Of a stretch of DNA of 64,000 bases, positions 7,740-15,928 are shown one piece after another. Source of the stretch: Pseudomonadota bacterium (GTDB lineage: Bacteria; Pseudomonadota; Alphaproteobacteria; Dongiales; Dongiaceae). The stretch is taken from NCBI GenBank assembly GCA_021792365.1, contig JAJYUT010000005.1:186001-250000 (forward strand), written 5' to 3'. A program made the translations under genes and the position numbers. How positions within the stretch are numbered: position 1 is the first letter of the stretch; every line of letters begins with the position of its first letter. Below the pieces are notes generated by a model, which saw nothing but the letters and a program-made list of their open reading frames with translations, did no database searches and was not told the origin of the DNA.

Positions 7740-8806
7740 ACCAGCAGCCCTTCGATCCGGCGCAGCGCATCACCGATTCGGGCCGCCAGCCCGAGGACGC
7801 AAGCGAGCAGTCGCTGCGTCCCCTGGTGCTTGCCGATTTCATCGGCCAGCAGAAGCTGCGCGAGAACCTCGCGGTGTTCATCGAGGCGGCGCGCGGCCGC
7901 GACGAGGCGATGGACCACGTGCTGTTCTACGGGCCGCCGGGCCTCGGCAAGACGACCCTGGCGCAGATCGTCGCACGCGAGCTGGGCGTCGGCTTCCGCG
8001 CGACCTCCGGCCCCGTCATTACGCGGGCGGGGGACCTTGCCGCGCTGCTGACGAATCTGCAGCCGCGCGACGTGCTGTTCATAGACGAGATCCATCGCCT
8101 GAGCCCCGCGGTCGAGGAGGTGCTCTATCCCGCGATGGAGGACTTCCAGCTCGACCTCATCATCGGCGAAGGGCCGGCGGCGCGCTCGGTGCGCATCGAC
8201 CTGCCCAGGTTCACGCTGGTGGGCGCCACCACGCGGCTCGGCCTCATCACCACGCCGCTGCGCGAGCGCTTCGGCATACCGCTGCGGCTCAACTTCTATG
8301 AGCCGAGGGAGCTCGATCTCATCGTGCGGCGCGGCGCGCGCGTGGTGGGCCTGGACCTCGACCACAGCGGCGCGATGGAGATCGCGCGCCGTTCCCGCGG
8401 GACACCGCGCGTGGCCGGCCGCCTGCTGCGCCGGGTGCGCGACTTCGCGAATGTCGCGAAGGTGAAGGTGGTGGACCAGCGCGCCGCGGACGAGATGCTG
8501 AAGCGCCTGGATGTCGACGATCTCGGCCTCGACGCCATGGACCGCCGCTATCTGCGCCTGATCGCCGATCACTATGGCGGCGGGCCGGTCGGCGTGGAGA
8601 CGCTGGCCGCGGCGCTCTCCGAGCAGCGCGACACCATCGAGGATGCGATCGAGCCTTATCTCATCCAGCAGGGCCTGCTGCAGCGCTCGCCGCGCGGCCG
8701 CATGCTGACCATCACCGGCTACCGCCATCTCGGCCTCACCCCGCCGCGCAACCAGGCGCAGCTCGATCTGTTGACCGCGCCGTCCAGCGAGGTCGCGGAT
8801 GAATGA
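7736..8806 (+). CDS. ruvB: Holliday junction ATP-dependent helicase RuvB
   Basis: A 356-residue AAA+ motor. Walker A is [12 protein letters not shown] (about residues 66-77), Walker B is [10 protein letters not shown], sensor I is [10 protein letters not shown] and the arginine-finger region is PLRERFGI. The C-terminal winged helix ends with the conserved RGRMLT segment. It forms hexamers around DNA on RuvA tetramers and drives branch migration. The start ATG at 7736 overlaps the ruvA stop (ATGA), and the stop overlaps the start of ybgC by eight bases, linking the ruv genes to the tol operon. Confidence 0.97.
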   Translation: MNQQPFDPAQRITDSGRQPEDASEQSLRPLVLADFIGQQKLRENLAVFIEAARGRDEAMDHVLFYGPPGLGKTTLAQIVARELGVGFRATSGPVITRAGDLAALLTNLQPRDVLFIDEIHRLSPAVEEVLYPAMEDFQLDLIIGEGPAARSVRIDLPRFTLVGATTRLGLITTPLRERFGIPLRLNFYEPRELDLIVRRGARVVGLDLDHSGAMEIARRSRGTPRVAGRLLRRVRDFANVAKVKVVDQRAADEMLKRLDVDDLGLDAMDRRYLRLIADHYGGGPVGVETLAAALSEQRDTIEDAIEPYLIQQGLLQRSPRGRMLTITGYRHLGLTPPRNQAQLDLLTAPSSEVADE

Positions 8807-9248
8807 GGTGAGCAGGATGGGCGCGTCGCCGGCGCCGATCGCGACTCATCGGCAGGCGATCCGGGTCTATTTCGAGGACACCGACGCGGCCGGCATCGTC
8901 TACTACGCCAACTACCTGAAATTCGCGGAGCGGGCACGCACCGACATGCTGCGCGACCTCGGCATCTCGCATGCCGAGATGATGAAGACTGATGGCCTGG
9001 TGCTCGTCGTGCGCCGCTGCGAGATCGACTATCTCAAGCCGGCCAGGCTCGACGACCTGCTGACCGTCGAGACCGAGGCGGCGAAACTCGGCGGCGCATC
9101 GGTCGAGCTGCGGCAGCGCGTGCTGCGTGACGACGAACTTTTGGCGGAACTCAACGTGCTGGTGGTCTGTATCGGCAAGGACGGCCGGCCGGCCCGCATC
9201 CCAGATTACGTACGCGGCGTCATTCCGCGTGCGGCTCAATCCGACTGA
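8799..9248 (+). CDS. ybgC: Acyl-CoA thioesterase YbgC, Tol-Pal associated
   Basis: A 149-residue hotdog-fold thioesterase of the 4-hydroxybenzoyl-CoA type. The active-site block [16 protein letters not shown] contains the catalytic Asp and is followed by [12 protein letters not shown], both typical. It hydrolyses acyl-CoA or acyl-ACP and is generally the first gene of the tol-pal cluster. Its role in phospholipid metabolism at the inner membrane is reported for relatives. The short upstream extension [11 protein letters not shown] is kept because it overlaps ruvB. A later start (MGASP at 8817) is possible. Confidence 0.95.
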   Translation: MNEVSRMGASPAPIATHRQAIRVYFEDTDAAGIVYYANYLKFAERARTDMLRDLGISHAEMMKTDGLVLVVRRCEIDYLKPARLDDLLTVETEAAKLGGASVELRQRVLRDDELLAELNVLVVCIGKDGRPARIPDYVRGVIPRAAQSD

Positions 9249-9263
9249 CACAGGTGTAGAGAG

Positions 9264-10058
9264 ATGGAACAAGAAGGACCCCAGGCAGCCCCGGTCGCGC
9301 CGGTCGACCCCGGCCAGGCCATGGAACAGCTGCAGGGCGCAGCCACCACGACCGGCCCGGGCATCGGCGTCGCCGCCCACGATCTTTCGGTCTATGGCCT
9401 GTTCATGCAGGCCGATTGGATCGTGAAGGCCGTGATGGTCATGCTGCTGCTCGCCTCGATCTGGAGCTGGGCCATCATCATTCACAAGATGATCCGCCTG
9501 CGTGCGCTGCGCGCCCAGGCCAAGCAGTTCGAGGATGCGTTCTGGTCCGGCGGCTCGCTGGAGGAGCTGTTCGACCGGATATCAAACCGGCCGACCGATC
9601 CGATGGCCTCGATCTTCGTTGCCGCGATGCGCGAATGGCGCCGCTCGGCGGCCAGGGGCCTGCTCGGCAACGAGGCGCTGCGCGAGAGCCTGCGCGACCG
9701 TATCGAGCGCGTGATGAACATCGCGCTGGGGCGCGAGATGGACCAGCTCGAACGCTACATGACCTTCCTGGCTTCGGTCGGCTCCGCCGCGCCCTTCGTC
9801 GGGCTGTTCGGCACCGTCTGGGGCATCATGAACTCCTTCGCGGCGATCGCGGGGTCGAAGAACACCTCGCTCGCGGTCGTGGCGCCGGGCATCGCGGAGG
9901 CGTTGTTCGCGACCGCGCTCGGCCTGGTCGCGGCCATTCCGGCGGTGCTCGCCTTCAACAAGCTGAACAGCGACATCGCCCGCTACAGCAACCGCCTGGA
10001 GGCCTTCGCCGGCGAGTTCGGCGCCATCCTGTCGCGGCAGCTTGAGGAGAAGCACTGA
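9264..10058 (+). CDS. tolQ: Tol-Pal system proton channel subunit TolQ
   Basis: A 264-residue MotA/TolQ/ExbB-family inner membrane protein, slightly longer than the E. coli form because of an Ala/Pro/Gln-rich N-terminus. The first membrane helix is around residues 52-75 (WIVKAVMVMLLLASIWSWAI). The second and third lie in the conserved block SAAPFVGLFGTVWGIMNSF and TALGLVAAIPAVLAFN. With TolR it forms the proton-driven motor that energises TolA during outer membrane constriction. It lies 15 bp after ybgC with a purine-rich site before the ATG, and 2 bp before tolR. Confidence 0.97.
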   Translation: MEQEGPQAAPVAPVDPGQAMEQLQGAATTTGPGIGVAAHDLSVYGLFMQADWIVKAVMVMLLLASIWSWAIIIHKMIRLRALRAQAKQFEDAFWSGGSLEELFDRISNRPTDPMASIFVAAMREWRRSAARGLLGNEALRESLRDRIERVMNIALGREMDQLERYMTFLASVGSAAPFVGLFGTVWGIMNSFAAIAGSKNTSLAVVAPGIAEALFATALGLVAAIPAVLAFNKLNSDIARYSNRLEAFAGEFGAILSRQLEEKH

Positions 10059-10060
10059 CC

Positions 10061-10546
10061 ATGGCGATCCGGCTCGGCACGCGGCCGCAACGCGGCATCC
10101 ACCGCCGCAGGGCGCATCCGATCGCGGACATCAACGTGACGCCGATGGTCGACGTCATGCTGGTGCTGCTGGTCATCTTCATGATCACGGCGCCGCTGCT
10201 GACCGTCGGCGTGCCGATCGACCTGCCCAAGACCAGGGCCGAGGCGATCCAGGACCCGGACGAGCCGCTGGTCGTCTCGATCAACAAGGAAGGCAAGATT
10301 TTCCTGCAGGAAGCGGAACTTACCGCCGAGCAACTCGGCCCAAGAGTTGCCGCAATCTCCAACAACAATCCGGAAGTGAAGATTTTCATCCGCGGCGACC
10401 AGGCGGTGAACTACGGCAAGATCGCCGAGGTGCTGGGCCATCTGGTCTCGGCCGGCTTCCGGCACCTGGCGCTGATTTCGGATTCGGCCGCGCAGGCCAA
10501 TGCTCCGGCCCCGGCAGGCGAAACGACCGAGCAGCAGGCGCAGTGA
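10061..10546 (+). CDS. tolR: Tol-Pal system protein TolR
   Basis: A 161-residue ExbD/TolR protein with a single membrane helix, INVTPMVDVMLVLLVIFMIT. The Asp in TPMVDVML is the protonatable residue of the motor. The periplasmic part (about residues 50-161) carries the usual dimerisation domain (EVKIFIRGDQAVNYGKIAEV and HLALISD). It is co-transcribed with tolQ, and tolA follows on a GTG 20 bp downstream. The tail is Ala/Pro/Gln-rich. Confidence 0.96.
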   Translation: MAIRLGTRPQRGIHRRRAHPIADINVTPMVDVMLVLLVIFMITAPLLTVGVPIDLPKTRAEAIQDPDEPLVVSINKEGKIFLQEAELTAEQLGPRVAAISNNNPEVKIFIRGDQAVNYGKIAEVLGHLVSAGFRHLALISDSAAQANAPAPAGETTEQQAQ

Positions 10547-10565
10547 CAGATCGCGGCGAGAGAGC

Positions 10566-11555
10566 GTGACTCCCTATTCGCAACATGTCGGCTCGAAGCA
10601 AGGCGAGCCCCCCAGCAACGGAAGCTCCGTGAACGGCAGCCATTCCCAGGGCTCGCTCGGCACCGGCGTGCTGGTGAGCGTCGCGCTGCATGTGGCGCTG
10701 GTCGGGTTCGTCATTTTCGGCCTGCCGATCTTCTGGCAGCCGGATCCGCTGCCCGGCGCCATCGGAATCGAATTGGCGCAGCTTTCCGACATCACCGCCG
10801 CGCCGCCCGTTCAGGAGCAGGGCAAGCCGAACAACAAGCCGCCCGCGCCGCAGGCCGCAAAGAAGGAGGAACCGCCGAAGAAGGAGACGCCACCGCCGCC
10901 GCCCAATCCGCCGGCCGCCGCCGCGCCTCCACCCCCGCCGCCCGAAGAGGAGGAGGTGGTCGAGAAGATTCCGGACCCGGAAGCCGAGAAGAAAGAGCAG
11001 GACGAGCTGAAGAAGAAGGAAGAGGAGGAAAAGAAAAAAAAGGCGGAGGAGGAAAAAAAGAAAAAGGAAGCCGAGCGCAAGAAGAAGGAAGAAGAGATCA
11101 AGAAGCAGCAGAAGAAGGACGAACAGGCCCTCGATACGCTGCTCGCCAACGTGCTCGAGCAGAAGCCGGCGCCCGAGCCCGAGGAGAAGCCCGCCAAGAA
11201 GGCCGAAGCGCAGCCCGCCGAGCCGAGCACCGGGCCGCAGACGGAGAATATCTCCGAAATTCCGATGACGGCATCGGACGAGGAGGGAATTCGCGCCCAG
11301 ATCGAGGCCGAATGGAATAAGGCGAGCTTTATGGGCGCTCCAGATATCGAGAACATGCTCGTTGAATTGCGGATCACGGTCCAGCCAGATGGTACGGTGA
11401 CCGGCGCGAAGGTTCTGAATGATGATCCAAACCCATTCTTTCGCGCAGCGGCGGACAGCGCTGTACGCGCTGTTATGATGTCTAGCCCGTTGAAGCTCCC
11501 GCCTGGGAAATCGTGGCCATCGATTCGACTTCGGTTCTACCCTGGCCGGGGTTAG
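10566..11555 (+). CDS. tolA: Tol-Pal system protein TolA
   Basis: A 329-residue energy-transducing protein that starts at the GTG at 10566 (MTPYSQHVGSKQ). A single N-terminal membrane helix (LVSVALHVALVGFVIFGLP) is followed by a Pro-rich stretch. Then comes a long, highly charged Lys/Glu helix (about residues 135-195) that spans the periplasm. The C-terminal TolA/TonB-like domain ends with AVRAVMMSSPLKLPPGK. The DNA under the Lys-rich helix contains an A8 run (11034-11041) and an A7 run, exceptional in this GC-rich genome. The frame remains open upstream to 10500 inside tolR, but no conserved residues support that extension. Confidence 0.93.
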   Translation: MTPYSQHVGSKQGEPPSNGSSVNGSHSQGSLGTGVLVSVALHVALVGFVIFGLPIFWQPDPLPGAIGIELAQLSDITAAPPVQEQGKPNNKPPAPQAAKKEEPPKKETPPPPPNPPAAAAPPPPPPEEEEVVEKIPDPEAEKKEQDELKKKEEEEKKKKAEEEKKKKEAERKKKEEEIKKQQKKDEQALDTLLANVLEQKPAPEPEEKPAKKAEAQPAEPSTGPQTENISEIPMTASDEEGIRAQIEAEWNKASFMGAPDIENMLVELRITVQPDGTVTGAKVLNDDPNPFFRAAADSAVRAVMMSSPLKLPPGKSWPSIRLRFYPGRG

Positions 11556-11560
11556 GCACG

Positions 11561-11619
11561 CCAATCGCGGCGCGGCAACATTCCGCAAATGGCAGCTATG
11601 TGCCCACTACCGCGATTGG
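11561..11619 (+). other. Inverted repeat between tolA and tolB
   Basis: CCAATCGCGG (11561-11570) pairs perfectly with CCGCGATTGG (11610-11619) across a 39-nt loop, in the 280-bp tolA-tolB spacer just after the tolA stop. There is no T-run behind it, so it is not a classic terminator. It could be an mRNA stability element or a processing site. Confidence 0.4.
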
Positions 11620-11835
11620 TGGACCGAGTACTAGTCCATCCGGGAACCGGCGCCAACGCCAAAGCCCCACAATTGCCACGATCTTGCGGCAGGAACCTCC
11701 TGGGAACCTCTCTGGGCCGTGGCCATTCCTGGCACGGGCTCGGTAGGCAAGGCTCCGGGGCAACGGTATAAATCTCGACCAATCGGCCGATTCGGCAAGC
11801 ATCCAAGATCGAAATTCAAGAGCTGAGGCAGAACG

Positions 11836-13185
11836 ATGGTTTGGACGGTACGGAAAGCTGCAACTGCGGCGCTGGCGGTCACACTGGCGGCTACCATCTG
11901 GGGCGCGGCCCTGGGGCTGGTGCCGTCGCCCGCGAAGGCCGAGCCGGTCATCGACATCACCAAGGGTGTGGTGGAGCCGATGCCGATCGCGATCCCCGTC
12001 TTCGGCGGCGGCAGCCCGACCGACAACCAGCTGGGCGCGGAGATCGCCCGCGTCATTGCCGCCGACCTTGAGCGCTCCGGCCTGTTCGCCCCCGTCGAAG
12101 AGCGCGCCTTCATCCAGCAGGGCATCACGTCCGACATGCTGCCGCGCTTCCAGGACTGGCGCCTGATCAATGCCCAGGCCCTGGTGGCGGGCTCGGTGAA
12201 GCCGGGGGCCGGCGGCAAGTACAGCGTCGAGTTCCGCCTGTGGGACGTGTTCGGCGGCGCGGAGATGTTCTCCAACTCCTATACCTTCACGCAGGACATC
12301 TGGCGCCGCGCGGCGCATATTGCGGCCGATGACATCTACAAGCGCATCACCGGCGAGGACGGCTATTTCGACACGCGCATCGTCTACATCGCCGAATCCG
12401 GGCCTAAGGATAACCGGCAGAAGCGCCTGGCGATCATGGACCAGGACGGGGAGAACCATCAGTTCCTGACCAACGGTGCCGACCTCGTGCTGACCCCGCG
12501 TTTCTCGCCGGCGGCCCAGGACATCACATACATGTCCTATTACGGGAACAAGCCGCGCGTTTACCTCTTCAGTATCACGACGGGGCAGCAGGAGGTGCTG
12601 GGCGACTTCCCGGGTATGACCTTCGCTCCGCGCTACTCGCCCGACGGGAACAGTGTCATCATGAGCCTGGCGCAAGGCGGCAACACCGACATCTACGTCA
12701 TGGATGTCCGCACCCGACGGTCCCAGCGCCTGACCGACCATCCCGCCATCGACACCTCGCCGTCCTATTCGCCAGATGGCAGCCGGATCGTTTTCAATTC
12801 GGACCGCGGCGGGGAACAGCAACTCTACATCATGGGCGCCGACGGTTCCGGCGTGACCCGCGTCAGCAAGGGGCAGGGGCGCTACGCCACCCCGGTCTGG
12901 TCGCCGCGCGGCGACCTCATCGCTTTCACCCGCATGTACCAGGGCAGCTTCTACATCGGGGTGATGCGCCCGGACGGGTCGGGCGAGCGCATGCTGTCGC
13001 AGGGCTGGCTGGTCGAAGGGCCGACCTGGGCGCCTAACGGGCGGGTTCTCGCCTTCTACACCCAGGACCAGCGGGGCCGTGCACAGCTCCATTCCATCGA
13101 CCTCACGGGTCATAACGAAAGGGTGCTGAAGACCCCCATGGATGGCTCTGATCCGGCCTGGTCGCCCTTGCTGAGTAAGCAATAA
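11836..13185 (+). CDS. tolB: Tol-Pal system beta-propeller protein TolB
   Basis: A 449-residue periplasmic protein. A signal peptide runs to about residue 35, near PSPAKAEP. The N-terminal domain (residues 40-170) contains the DLERSGLF motif typical of TolB. It is followed by repeated WD40-like blades such as [45 protein letters not shown] and [12 protein letters not shown]. TolB binds Pal and is released by TolA as the outer membrane is drawn in. The gene has its own 280-bp leader after tolA, which may hold a promoter. Confidence 0.96.
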   Translation: MVWTVRKAATAALAVTLAATIWGAALGLVPSPAKAEPVIDITKGVVEPMPIAIPVFGGGSPTDNQLGAEIARVIAADLERSGLFAPVEERAFIQQGITSDMLPRFQDWRLINAQALVAGSVKPGAGGKYSVEFRLWDVFGGAEMFSNSYTFTQDIWRRAAHIAADDIYKRITGEDGYFDTRIVYIAESGPKDNRQKRLAIMDQDGENHQFLTNGADLVLTPRFSPAAQDITYMSYYGNKPRVYLFSITTGQQEVLGDFPGMTFAPRYSPDGNSVIMSLAQGGNTDIYVMDVRTRRSQRLTDHPAIDTSPSYSPDGSRIVFNSDRGGEQQLYIMGADGSGVTRVSKGQGRYATPVWSPRGDLIAFTRMYQGSFYIGVMRPDGSGERMLSQGWLVEGPTWAPNGRVLAFYTQDQRGRAQLHSIDLTGHNERVLKTPMDGSDPAWSPLLSKQ

Positions 13186-13344
13186 TGCTCTATGTTCCGC
13201 GCGATTCCGGGGGTTCTGAAGGCCCGGCGAGTAGCCTAACCATCAGTTGCGGAATTTCCGAACAAGCCGGTGTCCTTGGTTCCTGGTAGCGGGGGCTGAG
13301 GGTTGCGCACGGTTTGAGACAAACAAAGAGGATGAGAGGACAAA

Positions 13345-13842
13345 ATGCGTCTTAAAATGATCTCGGCGATGGCTGCAGCGCTGCTGCTCGCAGCTTGCGC
13401 CTCCGATGAGGCCGCGACCACTGGCGACGGCAGCGCCAGCGGCGCCACGTCCGGCACCGGCACCACACAGGGCGCCGTCACGCCGGGTTCGCCCGAGGAC
13501 TTCCAGCAGAACGTCGGCGATCGCGTGTTCTTCGGTTTCGATCGCTACGACCTGTCGGGCGAGGCCCAGTCGCAGCTTCAGAAGCAGGCTGCGTGGCTTG
13601 CGCAGTTTCCGGCCGTGACGGTGACCATCGAAGGCCACGCCGACGAGCGCGGCACGCGCGAATACAACCTGGCGCTGGGCGAGCGTCGCGCCAATGCGGT
13701 TGCGAACTATCTGACGGCCCTCGGTGTCGATGCTGGCCGCATCTCCGTGATCTCCTACGGCAAGGAGCGTCCGGAGTGCGCCGACTCCAACGAGAGCTGC
13801 TGGGCGCAGAACCGCCGCGGGGTGACTGCGGTCAACCGATAG
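13345..13842 (+). CDS. pal: Peptidoglycan-associated lipoprotein Pal (copy 1)
   Basis: A 165-residue outer membrane lipoprotein. The N-terminus MRLKMISAMAAALLLAAC carries a lipobox (LLAAC; Cys18). A Thr/Gly/Ser-rich tether follows, then the OmpA-C domain from about residue 55: RVFFGFDRYDL, EGHADERGTREYNLALGERR and SYGKERPEC. The Asp/Arg pair of the diaminopimelate-binding loop is present. The domain has a disulfide-type CADSNESCW near the end. It anchors the outer membrane to peptidoglycan and binds TolB. A strong terminator follows at 13910, so the second pal copy is transcribed separately. Confidence 0.96.
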   Translation: MRLKMISAMAAALLLAACASDEAATTGDGSASGATSGTGTTQGAVTPGSPEDFQQNVGDRVFFGFDRYDLSGEAQSQLQKQAAWLAQFPAVTVTIEGHADERGTREYNLALGERRANAVANYLTALGVDAGRISVISYGKERPECADSNESCWAQNRRGVTAVNR

Positions 13843-13909
13843 ACCCAGAACAGGGATCGGAAGTCGAAGGTCAGAGACCTTAGCGATTTCTGATCCGGCA
13901 TAAGGCGCA

Positions 13910-13947
13910 GCCCCTCCTCCGGCTACCCGGAGGAGGGGCTTCTTTTT
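13910..13947 (+). terminator. Strong rho-independent terminator after pal
   Basis: A 13-bp perfect stem (GCCCCTCCTCCGG, 13910-13922, with its complement at 13927-13939) closes a four-base CTAC loop and is followed by TTCTTTTT. It ends the tolB-pal unit. Confidence 0.93.
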
Positions 13948-14118
13948 GGTCCCTGAACGGTCCCGATTCCGCCATCAAATTCCCGTGATGCTGCCACACC
14001 TGCGCCGCGGAGCGGCCGCAGGCTCGCGCGACACTTCTCCTGTCCGTATCTCTCGGCGCCGCCATGTCTTCCTTCCTGCGCGCCGGGCGGATTGTTCAAC
14101 GCAGCTTGGGGAAACAAG

Positions 14119-14649
14119 ATGCCTCAGCTTCATTCCGGGTCCGGTCGCACGACCATTGTGTCGGCGGCCCTGTTGTCGCTTGCCTTGCTCGCGGGGTGCG
14201 AGAGCACGGCGAGCAATCGCGAGTCGGGCTCAGTCGATTCCGATTTGGCGAGCACGAATGGCGGCCCGATCTCGCCCGCCGAACGGCCTCTTCATACTCT
14301 TTCAGAGCAACTGGTGAGCATCGGCGATCAGGTGCATTTCGAGTTGGACCGGTACGATCTGTCGCCGGGCGCGCAAGTAATACTGCATCGGCAGGCTGGA
14401 TTTCTGCAGGACTTCAAGGCGGTGACCGTTACCATCGAGGGCCATGCCGATGAGCGCGGCACGCGGGAATACAACCTCGCGTTGGGCGAACGCCGCGCGA
14501 CCAGCGTCCGGAACTACCTCATCGCACTCGGCGTCCCACCAGAGCGCATTTCGGTGACGTCGCTCGGCAAGGAACGTCCGGTATGCGCCGAGGCTGCCGA
14601 GCCGTGCTGGGCGCAGAACCGGCGCGGCGTCACAATCGTCAATCAATGA
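14119..14649 (+). CDS. Pal-like OmpA-domain lipoprotein (copy 2)
   Basis: A 176-residue lipoprotein. The start at 14119 (MPQLHSGSGRTT) lies after GGGGAAACAAG and gives a signal sequence ending in the lipobox LALLAGC. The C-terminal OmpA domain is nearly the same as in Pal copy 1: EGHADERGTREYNLALGERRA, the ALGV-P-RISVTSLGKERPVC segment, and CWAQNRRGVT. The divergence is concentrated in the N-terminal tether. It lies 277 bp after pal and behind a terminator, so it must have its own promoter. It is a tandem duplicate that has kept all ligand residues. Whether it substitutes for Pal or serves another TolB-independent role is unknown. Confidence 0.9.
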   Translation: MPQLHSGSGRTTIVSAALLSLALLAGCESTASNRESGSVDSDLASTNGGPISPAERPLHTLSEQLVSIGDQVHFELDRYDLSPGAQVILHRQAGFLQDFKAVTVTIEGHADERGTREYNLALGERRATSVRNYLIALGVPPERISVTSLGKERPVCAEAAEPCWAQNRRGVTIVNQ

Positions 14650-14664
14650 TCAGAACTCGGATGC

Positions 14665-14697
14665 AGACGTCAGAGCCGCTAACCCGTTCTGACGTCT
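14665..14697. other. 10-bp inverted repeat after the second pal copy
   Basis: AGACGTCAGA (14665-14674) and TCTGACGTCT (14688-14697) are perfect complements across a 13-nt loop. The sequence downstream is pyrimidine-rich but without a clean T-run, so it may be a weak terminator or an mRNA-end structure. Confidence 0.5.
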
Positions 14698-14869
14698 GAC
14701 TTCCAACTTCTGACTTCTTGAAGCCGGGCCACCCCTCTGGCATCTTCCGCTCACTACCTTGTGGCGGAATCGCCGGGCCTATAGCCATGTTTTCGCCTCA
14801 TTGACGGTCGACGATCGGCCATGTCCAAAGCTCCGCCGGGGCGGAGCCGAAACGCACGAGGATGATGAG

Positions 14870-15925
14870 ATGGTGGGTCATGCCACGCGGGGGCGGTTGA
14901 GCCGGGGCGGCTGGGTTGGTGCCGGATGCCTTGCTCTCGTTCTGACGATCGGAGCCGCTGGCGCCGCACGCGCCGACGAGGTCGATGACCTGCGCCGGGA
15001 GGTGCAGCAGCTCAAGCAGCAGGTGCTCTATCTCCAGAACCAGGTTCCAGGAGCCAGCGCGGGCGGCGGAGTGGGCGGCGGCAATCTGGTCGCCCAGCAG
15101 CAGGTCCAGATGCAGCAGCTACAGCAGCAGTTGACGCAGCTCACCGGCCATGTCGAGCGGGTCGAGCTGAAGGTCAACGATGTCGCCGCGCAACTCGAGC
15201 GCATGCAGAAGGATACCGAATACCGGCTGGGTGCATTGGAAGGCGGCGGCGCTGGCGCGGGTGCCGTGATGATGGGCGCGGACGCGGCCGGTCAGGATCC
15301 GTCGATGGCCGGCCAGCCCGGCGCCGCGGAGCAGACGTTGCCCGGGGCGCAGGCCGGGGCGCAGGTTGGGGCGCCGCAATCGCCGCCACCGCCAGCCCCG
15401 GGCCAGCCCGGCGTTCTCGGGACCCTCTCGGCTGAGCAGGCGGCGAACCTGCCGCAGGCGCCCGCCGGCGCCGCGGAGGAGGCGGCCGCCAGGGCCGGCC
15501 AGCAGGTGGCAGTGCCGACTGGCGCGGCTCTGCCGTCGAACGCGAGCCCGCGCGAGCAGTATGAATATGCCACGAACCTGATCCAGCGCGGCGCGTATGA
15601 CGAGGCCGAGGTCGCGCTCAAGAGCTTCGTCCAGCAGAACCCTAGCGATTCGCTGGCGGGCAATGCGCAATACTGGTTGGGTGAGACCTACTACGTGCGC
15701 AACGACTTCAAGAGCGCGGCGGTGGCCTTCGCCGAGGGCTATCAGAAATATCCCGAGAGCCAGAAGGCGCCGGACAATCTGCTGAAGCTCGCCATGGCGC
15801 TCGGCCAGCAGGGGCAGAAGGAGAATGCCTGTGTGGCCCTGCGGCAGCTCGAGAAGCGCTATCCCGACGCTGCAGCCAACGTGAAAGACCGCGCCACGCG
15901 CGCCAAGAAGAACTACGGCTGCTGA
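14870..15925 (+). CDS. cpoB: Cell division coordinator CpoB (YbgF-like)
   Basis: A 351-residue periplasmic protein starting at the ATG at 14870 after CGAGGATGATGAG. The signal peptide runs to about AARA (residue 34). A coiled-coil trimerisation segment (VDDLRREVQQLKQQVLYLQN) comes next. A long Ala/Gly/Pro/Gln linker follows (about residues 110-220). The C-terminal TPR domain has the family motifs AQYWLGETYYVRNDF and APDNLLKLAMALGQQGQ. CpoB couples Tol-Pal to peptidoglycan synthases at the septum. The in-frame upstream ATG at 14759 would bury the signal peptide and is rejected. It ends four bases before tilS. Confidence 0.93.
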   Translation: MVGHATRGRLSRGGWVGAGCLALVLTIGAAGAARADEVDDLRREVQQLKQQVLYLQNQVPGASAGGGVGGGNLVAQQQVQMQQLQQQLTQLTGHVERVELKVNDVAAQLERMQKDTEYRLGALEGGGAGAGAVMMGADAAGQDPSMAGQPGAAEQTLPGAQAGAQVGAPQSPPPPAPGQPGVLGTLSAEQAANLPQAPAGAAEEAAARAGQQVAVPTGAALPSNASPREQYEYATNLIQRGAYDEAEVALKSFVQQNPSDSLAGNAQYWLGETYYVRNDFKSAAVAFAEGYQKYPESQKAPDNLLKLAMALGQQGQKENACVALRQLEKRYPDAAANVKDRATRAKKNYGC

Positions 15926-15928
15926 ACC

